From positions 248,001 to 312,000 of the forward strand of contig SNVD02009732.1 in assembly GCA_013180625.2 (NCBI GenBank): DNA of 64,000 nt. The letters run 5' to 3'. The position numbers were made by a program, and so were the translations under genes. This stretch comes from Boswellia sacra. Taxonomy: Eukaryota; Streptophyta; Magnoliopsida; Sapindales; Burseraceae. Below the pieces are notes generated by a model. The model was given only the letters and a program-made list of their open reading frames with translations, did no database searches and was not told where the DNA came from. Position 1 is the stretch's first letter. Every line of letters starts with the position of its first letter. This document shows, piece after piece, positions 12,480 through 23,587 of the stretch.

Positions 12480-12914
12480 TCAACAACTACAAACTAGTAA
12501 TTGCTGGCTTGTGATCTGTCCATAGTGGAAAGAATGAGACAATGAGCATTCACTACATGCTATAGACATAAGCAAAGCTTCCTCCATATTTCTATCAACG
12601 CAGCTTCGGATCAAAGAGAGTGCATACTCTAAGAAGAGAGCATCACATGGTAATGTGATAGGTCCATTGCTTGGCAGGCCAAACTCTTCCTCAGACATCT
12701 TCAACAGTTCTTGAACAATGTGATTGCTGAGATATGATATGGGAAACACAAACCGCTTTTGATCAGTTGTGTACACAGCAACATGGCCCTTATCTGCCAC
12801 TGATGATGAATCTGCATATTTATTGAATCCTGGCAGCGAAATTCTTTTCCTCCTGAGGGCAGCTATTCTCTGCCACTTCCTTACAAGCTTGATGAGTTTC
12901 TTGGCACTGATCAT
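12480..12914 (-). CDS. SAUR-A, small auxin-up RNA family protein
   Basis: A single-exon gene of 144 residues. The fold is the auxin-inducible SAUR domain: a basic N-terminus (MISAKKLIKL..RKW, RRKRIS at 21-26), then the core from KGH at 42-44 through YTTDQKRFVFPISYLS and LLKMSEEEFGLP (to 81), then the ITLPCD segment near 86-91 and a C-terminus ending QQLLVCSC. It resembles the Arabidopsis SAUR61-68/75 group. Proteins of this family bind and inhibit PP2C-D phosphatases, which promotes proton-pump activity and cell expansion; that role is inferred here. The start is the ATG at 12914; the upstream in-frame codons lack an ATG. The usual GHFVVY is changed to GHVAVY in this copy. A TATA box lies at 13034-13039. 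Four close paralogues follow in the same orientation. Confidence 0.93.
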   Translation of the reverse strand: MISAKKLIKLVRKWQRIAALRRKRISLPGFNKYADSSSVADKGHVAVYTTDQKRFVFPISYLSNHIVQELLKMSEEEFGLPSNGPITLPCDALFLEYALSLIRSCVDRNMEEALLMSIACSECSLSHSFHYGQITSQQLLVCSC

Positions 12915-13033
12915 TTCCTGTAGAATATAGTTTGGTAACAAGAGAAAGATGAGAACATTAATTTAGTACTTGAAAGTCTCTGAAGTGGAACGGTTGATCG
13001 AGTTGATGTAGAAGGCACTGCAAATGCAATGGA

Positions 13034-13039
13034 TTTATA
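13034..13039 (-). promoter_or_regulatory. TATA box of SAUR-A
   Basis: TATAAA on the minus strand, about 120 bp upstream of the ATG. It sits at the same place in all five recent SAUR copies. Confidence 0.75.
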
Positions 13040-13139
13040 TTGCAGGGTCATAGAATAGTCCTTCACTTGTGGGTTCCTTTTGTAAGGCTTGCTGGGTGCA
13101 TAAGCATGTTCTCTACATTTATTGCTCAAGTGATTTAGG

Positions 13140-13700
13140 ACCACAAAACAAAGATAAGTCTTATACTTGCAAGAATGGATCTTCCGGATCTATAACTCTT
13201 CCATAAGCATCAATAAAGAACAATTTCTGCAATTTGGTGCGGAAAATGATTTACCAGATCTAGGCATGTGAACGACACTTGTAGCATATTAGGCCCCTGC
13301 ATGTTCTTGGTTGAACTATCAAACAAGTTATGCATAATTTGTGGTCCAAACAAACCAGCTTAATCGGTGCTATAAGTGTTCACCTTAGGCAAGTCAACAC
13401 TTGGATTACAATATCTGCAGAATACGTAATCCATTTTGGGTTACACCAAAATTCTATTTGCATTTGCATGTCTCCTAACAAATTAGAATCCAGAGTCTGA
13501 AGGGTCCCCAGGATTTGCTGGCCACAGAGGTCTAGATGAAACATTTAGGCATCCCAATTGTTTCAACAATACAATGCTTTTATATGTACTGCAGCCTCTG
13601 GATCGATAGGGGCCAATTGAAGGATTTCAGTTTCATGTATTGGAGGTGGGTCACAAAGGGTATACTCATTTGTCTTCAAGAATTGACCTGTTCTCTAGTA
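13140..13700 (-). pseudogene. Unidentified relic reading frame upstream of SAUR-A
   Basis: On the minus strand this block carries decayed versions of two frames that are open in sister units. One contains CGQQILG.LQTLDSNLLGD near 13490-13530. The other ends in YGRVIDPEDPFLQV and a stop near 13165. Stops and frame changes break both here. I do not recognise the protein. It was co-duplicated with the SAUR gene and lies just upstream of it in the same orientation. Confidence 0.4.
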
Positions 13701-15075
13701 CTCAATAGTAAATGATAAGACCGGACAGATTAGGACTATGCATTTTCTCCTATATTCACAGAAACTTGGTGACGGAGCCATCGATGAATTGATTGGACCC
13801 AGTATGCTCTCAAATCCATCGCAAAATGAATTGATGTTCTTCAGCTATCTTAAAATTTAATTGGCTGATTTTCTAGCTGAACCTAACATGTCAATGCCTT
13901 AAAAGTAATCAAGTTCCTAAACATCCATCACATATTTGACTAAACATAGGACAATAGTATATAACTGGGCCATCTCTGATTATTTCACCAGAAAAAAACT
14001 AGGTCTTTGGTCTTCGTATACCTAAACAGTTCTTCAACATACCTCAGGAAATATCATATTACACAATATATATTATGTGATAATATGTTGCTACACAATA
14101 TACTAGGGGACTTTTTGGTGCCATTCTTTTTATTTTATATTTTGATAATATTTTATTTTTTAAATTTCATTATTTTTCTTTTTATATTATAATTTTTTTA
14201 TTTTCAAATTTTATTTAATAGCTCAAATTTCACTAAACAAAAGCCAACGTGCTACTTTTCAAATTATTCTTATTGAAAACTCTAACGTCTCCAGATATAA
14301 AATTTTTATTTTGTGGAAAATAAATATTCTTCTTATTATTATTATATTATGGTTCTCTATTTGTAATTTTAATCTAGTTTTTCTCACTCTCAAATTTTCA
14401 AAACTCAAATTTAAGTTGGACAAATTATAATGAATTTTAACCGTAATTTAGGTTAATAACGAATTTCATATTTGAATCCATTTATTTATCTTTTAAAGTT
14501 CTTCTTTATATAGGTATTATTAACTAATTAAAAAACTAATTCAATCATTTTTTATTTTTATTATTTGATTTGTTTGATAAATAATTTTTCATTTCTTTAG
14601 AAATTGTATAAAAATGTATTTTGATTAGTTGTGTAAATCCTAAATATTTTAAAAAAAATTAACTTGTCAACAATATATGTTTTCATGTTTGAATTTTAAA
14701 ATTATTAGCAACTCTAAAACTAAAAATTTTAAATCTACCCTTGGGCATGCAGAGCATAGGTACTTTGCTACGTAAATACTTTTATAGATTAATTCAGAAC
14801 AAAAAGAAGTCTACACCTGTAATTCATCTACAACTAACTTTTTATATTATCTAAGTTGACAAAATATTATAGAATGAATTAAAATTGAAAATAAATGAGG
14901 AGATTAAATTACATTACATGGTAATTATCCATCTACTAATATTTTGCGAACTTAAGTTGTAAAATAATTGGTTGTAAATTAGTTATAAGTGAAATATTAT
15001 TATAAGAACAATAATAAAGTGAAATATTATTATTAGAGCAATAATAATTTGTAATAAAGTGAAATATTAGTCACT
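13700..15075. repeat. Type I right arm of SAUR unit U1
   Basis: AT-rich arm with GGCTGATTTTCTAGCTGAACC near 13862, repeated at 26660-27830 and 35660-36900. No gene is supported; the small frame at 14007-14192 is AT-composition only. Confidence 0.7.
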
Positions 15076-15596
15076 TGGTTATATAATTAGATCATATATC
15101 ATTTTTAATCTTGGTGAACCATCTAGATAATCGAATGGTTTCCAAAGGATGATGATGTTTACATATGATTTTGTTCTGATCTAGGTAATTATGTGAGGTA
15201 GCGTACGACGCCCACCGGATACTGATAATCTACAGTATTAGAATCATTATTAGTAGATTAATTTTCCTCTCTCTGTTGTGAGTTTGGTAGCACTGAACAG
15301 GGTCATTGCAAAATTTGCTCAACTCCACAGGAACAGCAAAATTGGCAAAATTTGGGAATTTATGAGCCTAATCCTTTGGATTATTACTGTTTATCTTTTA
15401 ATAGTCTAGGCATTGAGAAAGATTTTTACGAAGTTGCAATATGATAATATTAATTATTTAATGGAAAGTATCTCAAGCTCAACCACCGAGAATGATGAAA
15501 TTAAAACTTAAGAACAGGAGTTCTATAAAATTCAATGAAGCACAAATATAAGAATGTGGGTCATATACAAAATTTTTGTTTGATCAAGAGATCAAA
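15076..15596. repeat. Left flank of SAUR-B
   Basis: 15110-15450 matches 45890-46290 (GATGTTTACATATGATTT and GTGAGGTAGC phrases, then CATTGAGAAAG). After that the sequence joins the common SAUR 3' flank. The junction suggests a recombination or deletion that brought the two segments together. No gene is seen. Confidence 0.6.
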
Positions 15597-16031
15597 TCAA
15601 CAACTGCAAACAAGTAATTGCTGGCTTGATATTTGTCCATAATGGAAAGAATGAGACAACGTGCATCCGCTGCTAGCTATGGATATAAGCAAAGCTTCCT
15701 CCATATTTCTATCAACACGGCTTTGGATTAAAGAGAGTGCATACTCCAAGAAGCAAGCATCACATGGTAAGGTGATAGGACCATTGCTTGGCAGGCCAAA
15801 TTCTTCCTGAGACATCTTCAAGAGTTCTTGAACGATGTGATTAGTAAGACATGATAGAGGAAACACAAACCGCCTTTGATCAGTCGTGTACACAACAAAA
15901 TGGCCCTTATCTGCCACGAATGATGAATCTTCATATTTATTAAATCCCTGTAATGAAATTCTTTTCCGCCTGAGGGCAGCTATTCTCTGCCACTTCCTTG
16001 CAAGCTTGATGAGTTTCTTGGCGCTGATCAT
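15597..16031 (-). CDS. SAUR-B, small auxin-up RNA family protein
   Basis: An intact single-exon SAUR of 144 residues, closely similar to SAUR-A. Visible parts are the basic MISAKKLIKLARKWQRIAAL start, RRKRIS, the GHFVVYTTDQRRFVFPLS core with the family-typical HFVVY, LLKMSQEEFGLP and ITLPCD, with a C-terminus QQLLVCSC. Copy-specific changes are FNKYEDSSF, SCLTNHIV and CFLEYALSLIQSRVDR. The ATG is at 16031; no in-frame ATG lies just upstream. The TATA box is at 16154-16159. About 480 bp upstream of the ATG the conserved upstream region is split by the Tork-like copia element (16511-21739), so distal control elements of this copy are now more than 5 kb away. Confidence 0.93.
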   Translation of the reverse strand: MISAKKLIKLARKWQRIAALRRKRISLQGFNKYEDSSFVADKGHFVVYTTDQRRFVFPLSCLTNHIVQELLKMSQEEFGLPSNGPITLPCDACFLEYALSLIQSRVDRNMEEALLISIASSGCTLSHSFHYGQISSQQLLVCSC

Positions 16032-16153
16032 TTTCTGTAGAATATAGTTTGGTAATGAGAGAAGAGAATGATGAGACGATTAATTTAGTACTTGAAAATC
16101 TCTGACGTGGAATGGTTGAGTTGATGAGTAGAAGGTAATGCAAGTGCAATGGC

Positions 16154-16159
16154 TTTATA
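16154..16159 (-). promoter_or_regulatory. TATA box of SAUR-B
   Basis: TATAAA on the minus strand, about 123 bp upstream of the ATG, at the conserved position. Confidence 0.75.
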
Positions 16160-16510
16160 TTACTAGGCCATTGGATACTCCTTTGCTTGTGGGTTCCATG
16201 TGTAAGGCTTCTTGGGTGCATAAGCATGTGGTAGTCGATAAAAAAATTTTCTGGCAACTAGTTCAGGCCAGGCCACAACGGTCCCGAGTTGTTCAATATC
16301 ATTTGGGACCACACAACACTGATCAATCCGATTCATACTCGCAAGAATGGATCTTCCAGATCTATAACTCTTCCGTAAACATCAATGACGAACTAGTTCG
16401 ATCTGGAATTTGGCAAGGGAAAATGATTTATCAGATCTAGGCAGGTGCAAGACACTTGTAGCATATAAGACCCGACATGTTCTTGGTTGAACTACCAAAC
16501 AAGTTATGCA

Positions 16511-16976
16511 TGTTAGGAGATCGAATACTCCCACTACAGCTCAAATAAAAGACAAGAAACATATTGTTATATTTAGAAATAACAATTTGGGTGGCACTAC
16601 CTTCCACAATAAATAAAATAGACAACTTGGGCGGCTCAGCCTTACCACAGTAAATAAATTAAAGGCAATAAAGAAAATAAAGACGTAAATATTTAACGTG
16701 GTAAAACCCTCAATTTGAGGGAAACCTCCACGGGACAAGACCGAAAATATTTTACTATAAAGAAAAAGTTACAATCTCTCTCACAATTAGAATGGAGGAG
16801 ATTATAAGGGAGGAAGAAGAGAAAAGCTTAATACATAAGCTTGGTACACATATAAGGGGAGGAGGAGGCTTTATTATATAGCCTAGCCTCCCCCTCTTAC
16901 ACTTTGTTTTCCACCGATGTGGGATTGTGTGAAGGCAGTATGAAAGGCAAAATGCCTTCACACCTTACACTTCACA
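16511..16976 (-). repeat. 3' LTR of the Tork-like element
   Basis: Begins TGTTAGGAGATCGA and ends CTTCACA in plus-strand reading; direct repeat of 21273-21739. The purine-rich tract GTGGGAGAA (minus strand) abuts it at 16977-16988. Confidence 0.93.
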
Positions 16977-17028
16977 TTCTCCCACTTGAAGGCATTTTTC
17001 CTTTCAGTCTTGTCTTTATACATGCTGC

Positions 17029-20000
17029 TCACGTCTCTAACAGGCCACAAGACGTTCTACAGCAAATGAACTTGTCAGCATTGATTGGTTTGGTCAATGC
17101 ATCTGCTATGTTGTCCTTTGTGTGGATTTTCTGCATATCCACTATTCCATCTTCCACTACTTCTCGTACATAATGATATTGAACTCCTATGTGCTTCGTT
17201 CTTGAATGAAAGGCTGGATTTCTTGCAATATGCAAGGCACTCTGACTGTCACAAAACAAAGAAATCTTCTCTTGTTTGTGCCCAAGTTCCTCCAATAACC
17301 TTTTGATCCAAACAGCTTCCTTACAAGCTTGTGTAGCTGCCATGTACTCTACTTCTGTTGTAGATAGAGCCACAACAGTTTGAAGTTTAGATACCCAGCT
17401 CACAACACCTCCTGCAAGTGTAAACACATAGCCTGTAGTGGACTTCCTTTTGTTAATATCTCCTGCAAAATCTGAATCAACATAGCCCTTGACAATGAAC
17501 TCTGATCCTCTATAGCATAGTGCAGCATCAGAGGTTCCTTTGATGTATCTAAGGATCCTCTTAACAGAATTTCAATGCTCTCTCCCCGGATTAGCCATGA
17601 ATTTACTGACCGCTCCCACTGCTTGTGCAATGTCTGGTCTTGTACAAATCATAGCATACATTAGGCTCCCTACTGCTGATGCATACGGTACTCGAGACAT
17701 TTCCATCCTCTCCGCTTCATTGCTAGGACTCATACTTGAGGATAATTTATGATTAACAGGAAATGGGGTAGAAATTGGCTTACAATCTTGCATGTTGAAG
17801 CGACGCAAGATTTTCTTCAAGTAGTTCTTTTGAGATAGCCAAATCTTCCTGTTTTTTCTGTCTCGGTGAATTTACATCCCTAGAATCTTGTTTGCTGGTC
17901 CTAAATCCTTCATTTCAAATCCCCTAGTCAATTGTGCATTTAATTCTTGGACCTGATCTTTGTTAGTGCCTGCTACCAACATATCGTCCACGTACAACAG
18001 CAAAATGATAAAGTCTTCCTCAAACCTCTTGTAATAAGTACAATGATTTGAACTGAGTCTGTTGTACCCAAGGCTGATGATGAATGAATCAAATCTCTTG
18101 TACCAAAACCTTGGCGCCTGTTTTAAGCCGTACAAAGATTTGGTCAACCTGCAAACCAAGTTCTCTTTTTCTTCTTTAACAAAACCTTCCGGTTGGAGCA
18201 TATAAATTTCTTCTTCAAGTTCTCCATGAAGAAATGTAGTTTTTACATCTAACTGCTCTAAGTGTAAGTCAAAAGTAGCACACATAGCCAAGACTACTCG
18301 AATTGTTGTAAGTCTTACCACAGGAGAGAATATCTCATTGAAATCAACTCCTTCTTTCTGAGCATATCCTTTGACCACCAGTCTAGCACGATACCGCTCC
18401 ACTTGATCATTCCCATCACGTTTGATCTTGTAGACCCATTTGTTTCTGATGGCTTTTCTTCCATGTGGTAGTGGCACAAGATCACATGTCTTGTTTTTGT
18501 CTAAAGCTTCCATCTCTTCATGCATTGCTGCCATCCATAGAGATGCATCAGAACTTCTTATAGCCTCCTGAAAGGTTGAAGGCTCCCCATCTTCTGTTAG
18601 GAGACAGTATGCAACATTGCTCGCCATCACATATTCTGAGTGCCAAGAAGGTTCCCTTCTTTCTCGAGTTGATCGACGGACTTCAGGTGCTTCAGACTTA
18701 ACTGGTTCTTGATCATCGTGTTCTGGTATTGCTTCAGAAGAAACTATTTCTTCCTGTATTGATACAGTCTCAACATTTTTCTTCGTGCTATCACTTTCTT
18801 CACATTTAAACATGTCTTCTATAAAGACAACATCCCTGCTGATGACAATCTTATGGGCAGTAGGATCCCATAAGCGATACCCCTTTACTCCATCAGCATA
18901 TCCCAAGAAGATACATTTCCTGGATTTTGGATCCAGCTTCGTTCTTTCTTGGTCATGATACATCACATAAGCAGGACATCCGAAAATATGAAGGGAGGAA
19001 TAATCAGTTGGCTTACCGGTCCACATCTCCATAGGTGTCTTCATCTCAATTGCTGTTGATGGAGACCTATTTATCAAGTAACAGGCTGTAGTGGCTGCTT
19101 CTGCCCAAAATGTCTTGGGTAGACCCGCAGTCCTTAGTAATGCTCTCATTTTTTCTGCGAGAGTTCTATTCGTCCGCTCTGCCACTCCATTTTGTTGTGG
19201 TGTGTAAGCAACTGTCTTCTGCCGTTTCACACATTCTTTACTACAAAATGTGTCAAACTCCTTGTTGCAGAATTCTCTCCCATTATCTGTCCTCAAACAC
19301 TTGATCCTTTTTTCGGATTCAAGTTCCACCTGTGCTTTGAAGGCTTTGAATACAGGAAATACATCTGACTTTTTCTTGATGACATATACCCAACATCTCC
19401 TAGAATAATCATCCACAAACAATACAAAGTAGTTTGCTCCTCCTAGGGACGTAACCGGTGATTCCCAAACATCAGAATGAATCAAGTCTAGAATGTTTTT
19501 ACTCCTAGCAATAGATCTGCTAAAACTCAGTCTACTCTGCTTGCTAATAACACAATGCTCACAGAATGGTAAACTTACAGTTTTGATTCCAGGAAGCAGT
19601 TTTCGATCAGAGAGAATCTTCAAACTCTTTTCGGACATATGGCCAAGTCTTCGATGCCATATCATAGACAATTCTTCTCCAGAACTAGCAACCGCTGTTT
19701 CTGCCTCCTGAACCGTTTCTCCATGGAGCATGTATAGGTTAGCAGCAATCTTTTCTGCCTTCATCACCACAAGTGCGCCTCTGACAACCTTCATGATCCC
19801 ATTTTTCGTATGGAACTCACATCCGAGGTCATCCAACTGTCCCATCGATAGCAAATTTTTCTTCAAGCCAGTCACATGTCGTACATCTTGGATAGTGCAA
19901 ATCGTACCATCAAACATTTTTACTTTGATGGTTCCAATACTAGCGATTTTTAAGGCATGATCATCACCCATGTACACAGACCCTTCTGAGATAGGTTTAT

Positions 20001-20949
20001 ATTGATAGAACCAATCTCTTCTAGAAGTCATATGCCATGTTACTGCTGAATCAATTAACCATATATCAGTAAACCTTTTTCTGCCTTCCACAACTGTTGT
20101 TACCTCGCTGCACAAGATTTCGCCATTCCCTGAAGTACTTGCTACACAACCCTGAGATCCTGACGACTCAGATTCTTTTCCTTTGCTATTTCCCTCTCTA
20201 TTCTTCTTAAGATGCCAACACTCGTTTTTCACGTGCCCTTGCTTTCCACAATGGTAGCATTTAATAAACTTCCTTCCTTTAGACTTTCCCCTGTTCTGAT
20301 TGTGACTCCCACTGGAACCACGTCCCCTTGATCTTCCTCTGTTGGCGGATAAAGCCTCTGCATGTTGAGAAGTTATTATTCTGTCTTCCTTGTTTTTACG
20401 TCTACTTTCTTCTTCTAAGACAACAGCCGCAACATCATTAAAGACTAGAGATGACTTCGTTGAACCATTTGCCAAGTTGAGGATGAGATTATCATACGAA
20501 TCAGGTAGACTTTGAAGTAGAAGCTCAGCACGTTCCTTCTCTTCTATGTTATGCTCCGTGGTTGAGAGTTGAGAGAATAACGTCTTCAAAGTGTTGATAT
20601 GTTCAGTCACCGAAGTGGTTTCTGACATACGAAGAGTGTACAACTTCCTTTTCAAGAAAATTTTGTTGTGTAGAGATTTGGCTTCATACAAGCTTGTCAA
20701 AGTATCCCAAATCTCCTTTGCAGAGTTTAATTCTTGAATACTTGACAGCACTTCATCTGCAACTGCTAGATGTAGACTTGCCATCGCATCACCATCTATC
20801 TTCTCCCATTTATTTTCATCTTGCATATTTTTCGGTCTTCCATCAATTGCTTCAAGGCAATTTTCTTTTCTCAAGATAGCCTTTATTTTAATTTTCCATA
20901 GCCCAAAGTTGTTTCCATCGAACTTTTCTATCTTGAATTTGGCTGCCAG
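17029..20949 (-). pseudogene. Tork-like gag-pol polyprotein with two nonsense codons and a lost ATG
   Basis: One reading frame runs the whole way without frameshift. Order: gag (AAKFKIEKFDG, UBN2-type), zinc knuckle CYHCGKQGHVKNEC (about 20218-20262), protease, integrase with H-H-C-C and D-D-E core, reverse transcriptase with YVDD (about 17985), and RNase H ending near 17029. The position where the family has its ATG reads CTG (20947-20949). The protease motif DSG reads DSA. Nonsense codons occur after LGM near 17873-17875 (TAA) and after GREH near 17572 (TGA), where the family has Gln and Trp. The open part from 17872 upwards covers over 1000 residues. The element is recently dead and could only be moved in trans. 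Confidence 0.92.
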
Positions 20950-21259
20950 TTGTCTTGCAGTGAACAGTACCGTATATGTAAACAGTACCCTTGAATAGTA
21001 TCGTATACGTGAACAGTAACAGTATCCGTATACGTACACCACTGCTAAACAGTAATCAAGAATAGTAGTAAGTGCCGGTACGATTTAATATACACCAGGA
21101 AAGCTTCCAGGAAACACTGGAGGGGTCACAAACGGTCCCACTTAAAATCCAGTCTCCTTAGACTCTTATCGTCTTTTTGACAAAGCTTTCCTAGACATGT
21201 ATATAACCATACAAGTAACCACTCACTGTCCTAACTCTTGGCTCTGCCTTCACAACCTT

Positions 21260-21271
21260 GCTCTGATACCA
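21260..21271 (-). other. tRNA-iMet primer-binding site
   Basis: TGGTATCAGAGC on the minus strand, directly inside the 5' LTR, a perfect match to the plant copia consensus. Confidence 0.93.
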
Positions 21272-21272
21272 C

Positions 21273-21739
21273 TGTTAGGAGATCGAACACTCCCACCGCA
21301 GCTCAAATAAAAGACAAGAAACATATTGTTATATTTAGAAATAACAATTTGGGTGGCACTGCCTTCCACAATAAATAAAATAGACAACTTGGGTAGCTCA
21401 GCCTTATCACAGTAAATAAATTAAAGGCAATAAAGAAAATAAAGACACAAATATTTAACGTGGTAAAACCCTCAATTTGAGGGAAACCTCCACGGAACAA
21501 GACCGAAAATATTTTACTATGAAGAAAAATGTTTCAATCTCTCTCACAATTAAAATGGAGGAGATTACAAGGGAGGAAGAAGAGAAAAGCTTAATACATA
21601 AGCTTGGTACACATATAAGGGGAGGAGGAGACTTTATTATATAGCCTAGCCTCCCCCTCTTACACTTTGTTTCCCACCGATGTGGGATTGTGTGAAGGCA
21701 GTGTGAAAGGTAAAATGCCTTCACACCTTACACTTGACA
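21273..21739 (-). repeat. 5' LTR of the Tork-like element
   Basis: Direct repeat of 16511-16976 with TG and CA ends. Confidence 0.93.
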
Positions 21740-21744
21740 ATGCA

Positions 21745-22140
21745 TATGGGGTTCAGAAAAGCCAGCTTCATTAGGGCTATAAGAGTTCACCTTAGGCAAG
21801 TCACCACTTAAAATACAATATCTACTGAATATGTGTAATCCATTTAAGTCACAAAATTCTGTTTTCATTGGCATATCTCCTAACAATTAGAATCCACAGT
21901 CTAGAGGCCCCCCAGGGGATCGTTGGCCAGAGAAGTCTAGGTGACAGATTGAAGCATCCCCTTGTATGTAGCATTTAATTAGATGAATAAATATTTATTG
22001 TTCCAAGAGCACACAATGCTTTTCTATGCAATGTAGCTTTCGGATTGCTAGGGGACCAATTGAAGGATTTCAATTTCACGTATAGGAGGTGGGTTACAAA
22101 GGGTATATGCTCATCAATCTCCATGAAATTTACGATCACA
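21745..22140 (-). pseudogene. Unidentified relic frame upstream of SAUR-B (displaced)
   Basis: This is the continuation of the SAUR-B upstream block beyond the copia insertion. The minus strand matches the conserved relic frame of the sister units but is broken by small indels and by a roughly 40-bp extra segment near 21965-22010, shared with the copy at 44800-44860. No product is expected. Confidence 0.4.
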
Positions 22141-23587
22141 TGTTCTGGTTATTATCCTGTTCTCTAGTACTCAATAGCTGATGATAGATTGGACACAACA
22201 GGACTAGGCATTTTTTCCTATCGTAGAAACTTGATGAAGGTTACATCGATGAACTGATTGGACCCAGTATGCCCTCAAGTCCATTGCGAAATGAATTGAT
22301 ATTCTTCAGCTATGTTCCAATTTTGATAAGCTGATTTTCTAGAGCAGAACCTAACATGTCACGGCTTAAAGCTATCAAGTTCCTAAACATCCATCACATA
22401 GCGTTGCACCTAATACGAATAAACATTGGATAGCTACAACTGATGGCAACCCAGCCATAGAAGTATATAACAGGGTCATCTTAGATTATTTCACTAGGGC
22501 ACAAATAATACGATTCATAGTGTGCTTAGAATCCAAATTTTACTCTCTTTTAGTAAGACATAATCTCTGCCATGGATTCATTCCCCTGATAATGGCTAGT
22601 TATTTGTCATCTCAATGCGTCTAGGAGTGATTTTAGCACAACTTATTTATTGCTATTTATTCAGGCATTGTATTAATTTTTCCTTACATGTATACTTATT
22701 TTGACTTCTGCGTAATTATATATATCAATACCAACAATATAGTAATATTGAAAAATACAACTTTTCACACTTCAATAGTCTCTCTTTTATGTTATTAGAG
22801 CCTTCATCGGGCTTCATGAGTTTTTTCTCTGTTGATCCTTGGCCTATTCCCTCTCAACTAAGTTTTTATTTATTTATTTATTTATTTTCAACTCCACCAT
22901 GGTTGGAGAAAGCACGGCTTCCTCCTCCCGTAATCAGATCATCACAAACAGCCCGTGACCAAACCAACCTCATTGCTATAAATGTTGCCTCACAACTTCG
23001 TTGAAATTGACTAGCCATGATCATGGGAATGAATTGATGACAGAGATCCTGTTATTAATTTTCTTGAAATCTTTCTTCAAATCACATCATACTTTTAACA
23101 CCCAATAACATGATCTACACTAAGATGAGATACACTAACTATTCTAAAATCTTAACGTGTGGTTTGTTTTCATTTTCAAAATTTTATTTTCTGAAAACAC
23201 ACATTTACCAATGCATTTAAATCAATACCAATCACGTATTTTTTTAAAAATTCAAAATCAACCACATATTTTTTTTCTTAATTTTGAAAACAAAAACCCA
23301 AAATATACAAACAATCCTTTATTATGATAAAGGGCAAAAAAAAAAAAACCTTCAAATCCTTCAGCTAATAAATCTACCTATAATCAAAGCTCAAAATTAG
23401 CCTCCAAAATGATAGAGACAAGGGGTAGACCATCAACTTGATAAGCAACATCATGTTTGACTATTAAGAATTTAAACATTCATTAATGAGATGATTATTG
23501 TAAAGATCCATATTGGTTCAAAAAAATGCACATTTCATAGAGTAATATAAAAAATAATCAAAGCATTTGAATTTCCTAAACATTTAA
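22140..23587. repeat. Type II right arm of SAUR unit U2
   Basis: Aligns with 1690-3100 and in part 45170-45890. A (TTTA)n stretch lies near 22866-22890 and a poly-A near 23335-23348. A RTTAGAGCC motif near 22792 corresponds to the primer-site-like motif at 2331-2342. No gene is supported. Confidence 0.7.

Larger units (their letters stand above)
16511..21739 (-). mobile_element. Ty1/copia retrotransposon, Tork/Tnt1-like, nearly intact
   Basis: A 5.2-kb element on the minus strand. LTRs of 466-467 bp lie at 16511-16976 (3' LTR) and 21273-21739 (5' LTR). A perfect 5-bp target duplication ATGCA lies at 16506-16510 and 21740-21744. The initiator-Met primer site is next to the 5' LTR and a purine tract next to the 3' LTR. 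One long gag-pol frame is interrupted by only two stop codons and lacks its ATG. About 20 mismatches between the LTRs (roughly 4-5 %), mostly transitions, suggest a fairly recent insertion. It sits in the upstream region of SAUR-B; sister unit U1 near 13325-13335 shows the empty site. Confidence 0.95.

Noticed and set aside
12480..12941. N-terminal extension of SAUR-A (also C and E) by nine codons
   Set aside because: The upstream codon at 12939-12941 is TTG, not ATG, and the sister copies start at MISxxKL. The extension is 5' UTR.
14007..14192. Short hydrophobic plus-strand frame
   Set aside because: It lies in a very AT-rich arm. Homologous positions in the other type I arms give different frames with stops, so it is a composition artefact.
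15596..15597. DST mRNA-instability element downstream of the SAUR genes
   Set aside because: I looked for the GGA..ATAGAT..GTA pattern in the SAUR-A 3' flank and did not find a convincing match.
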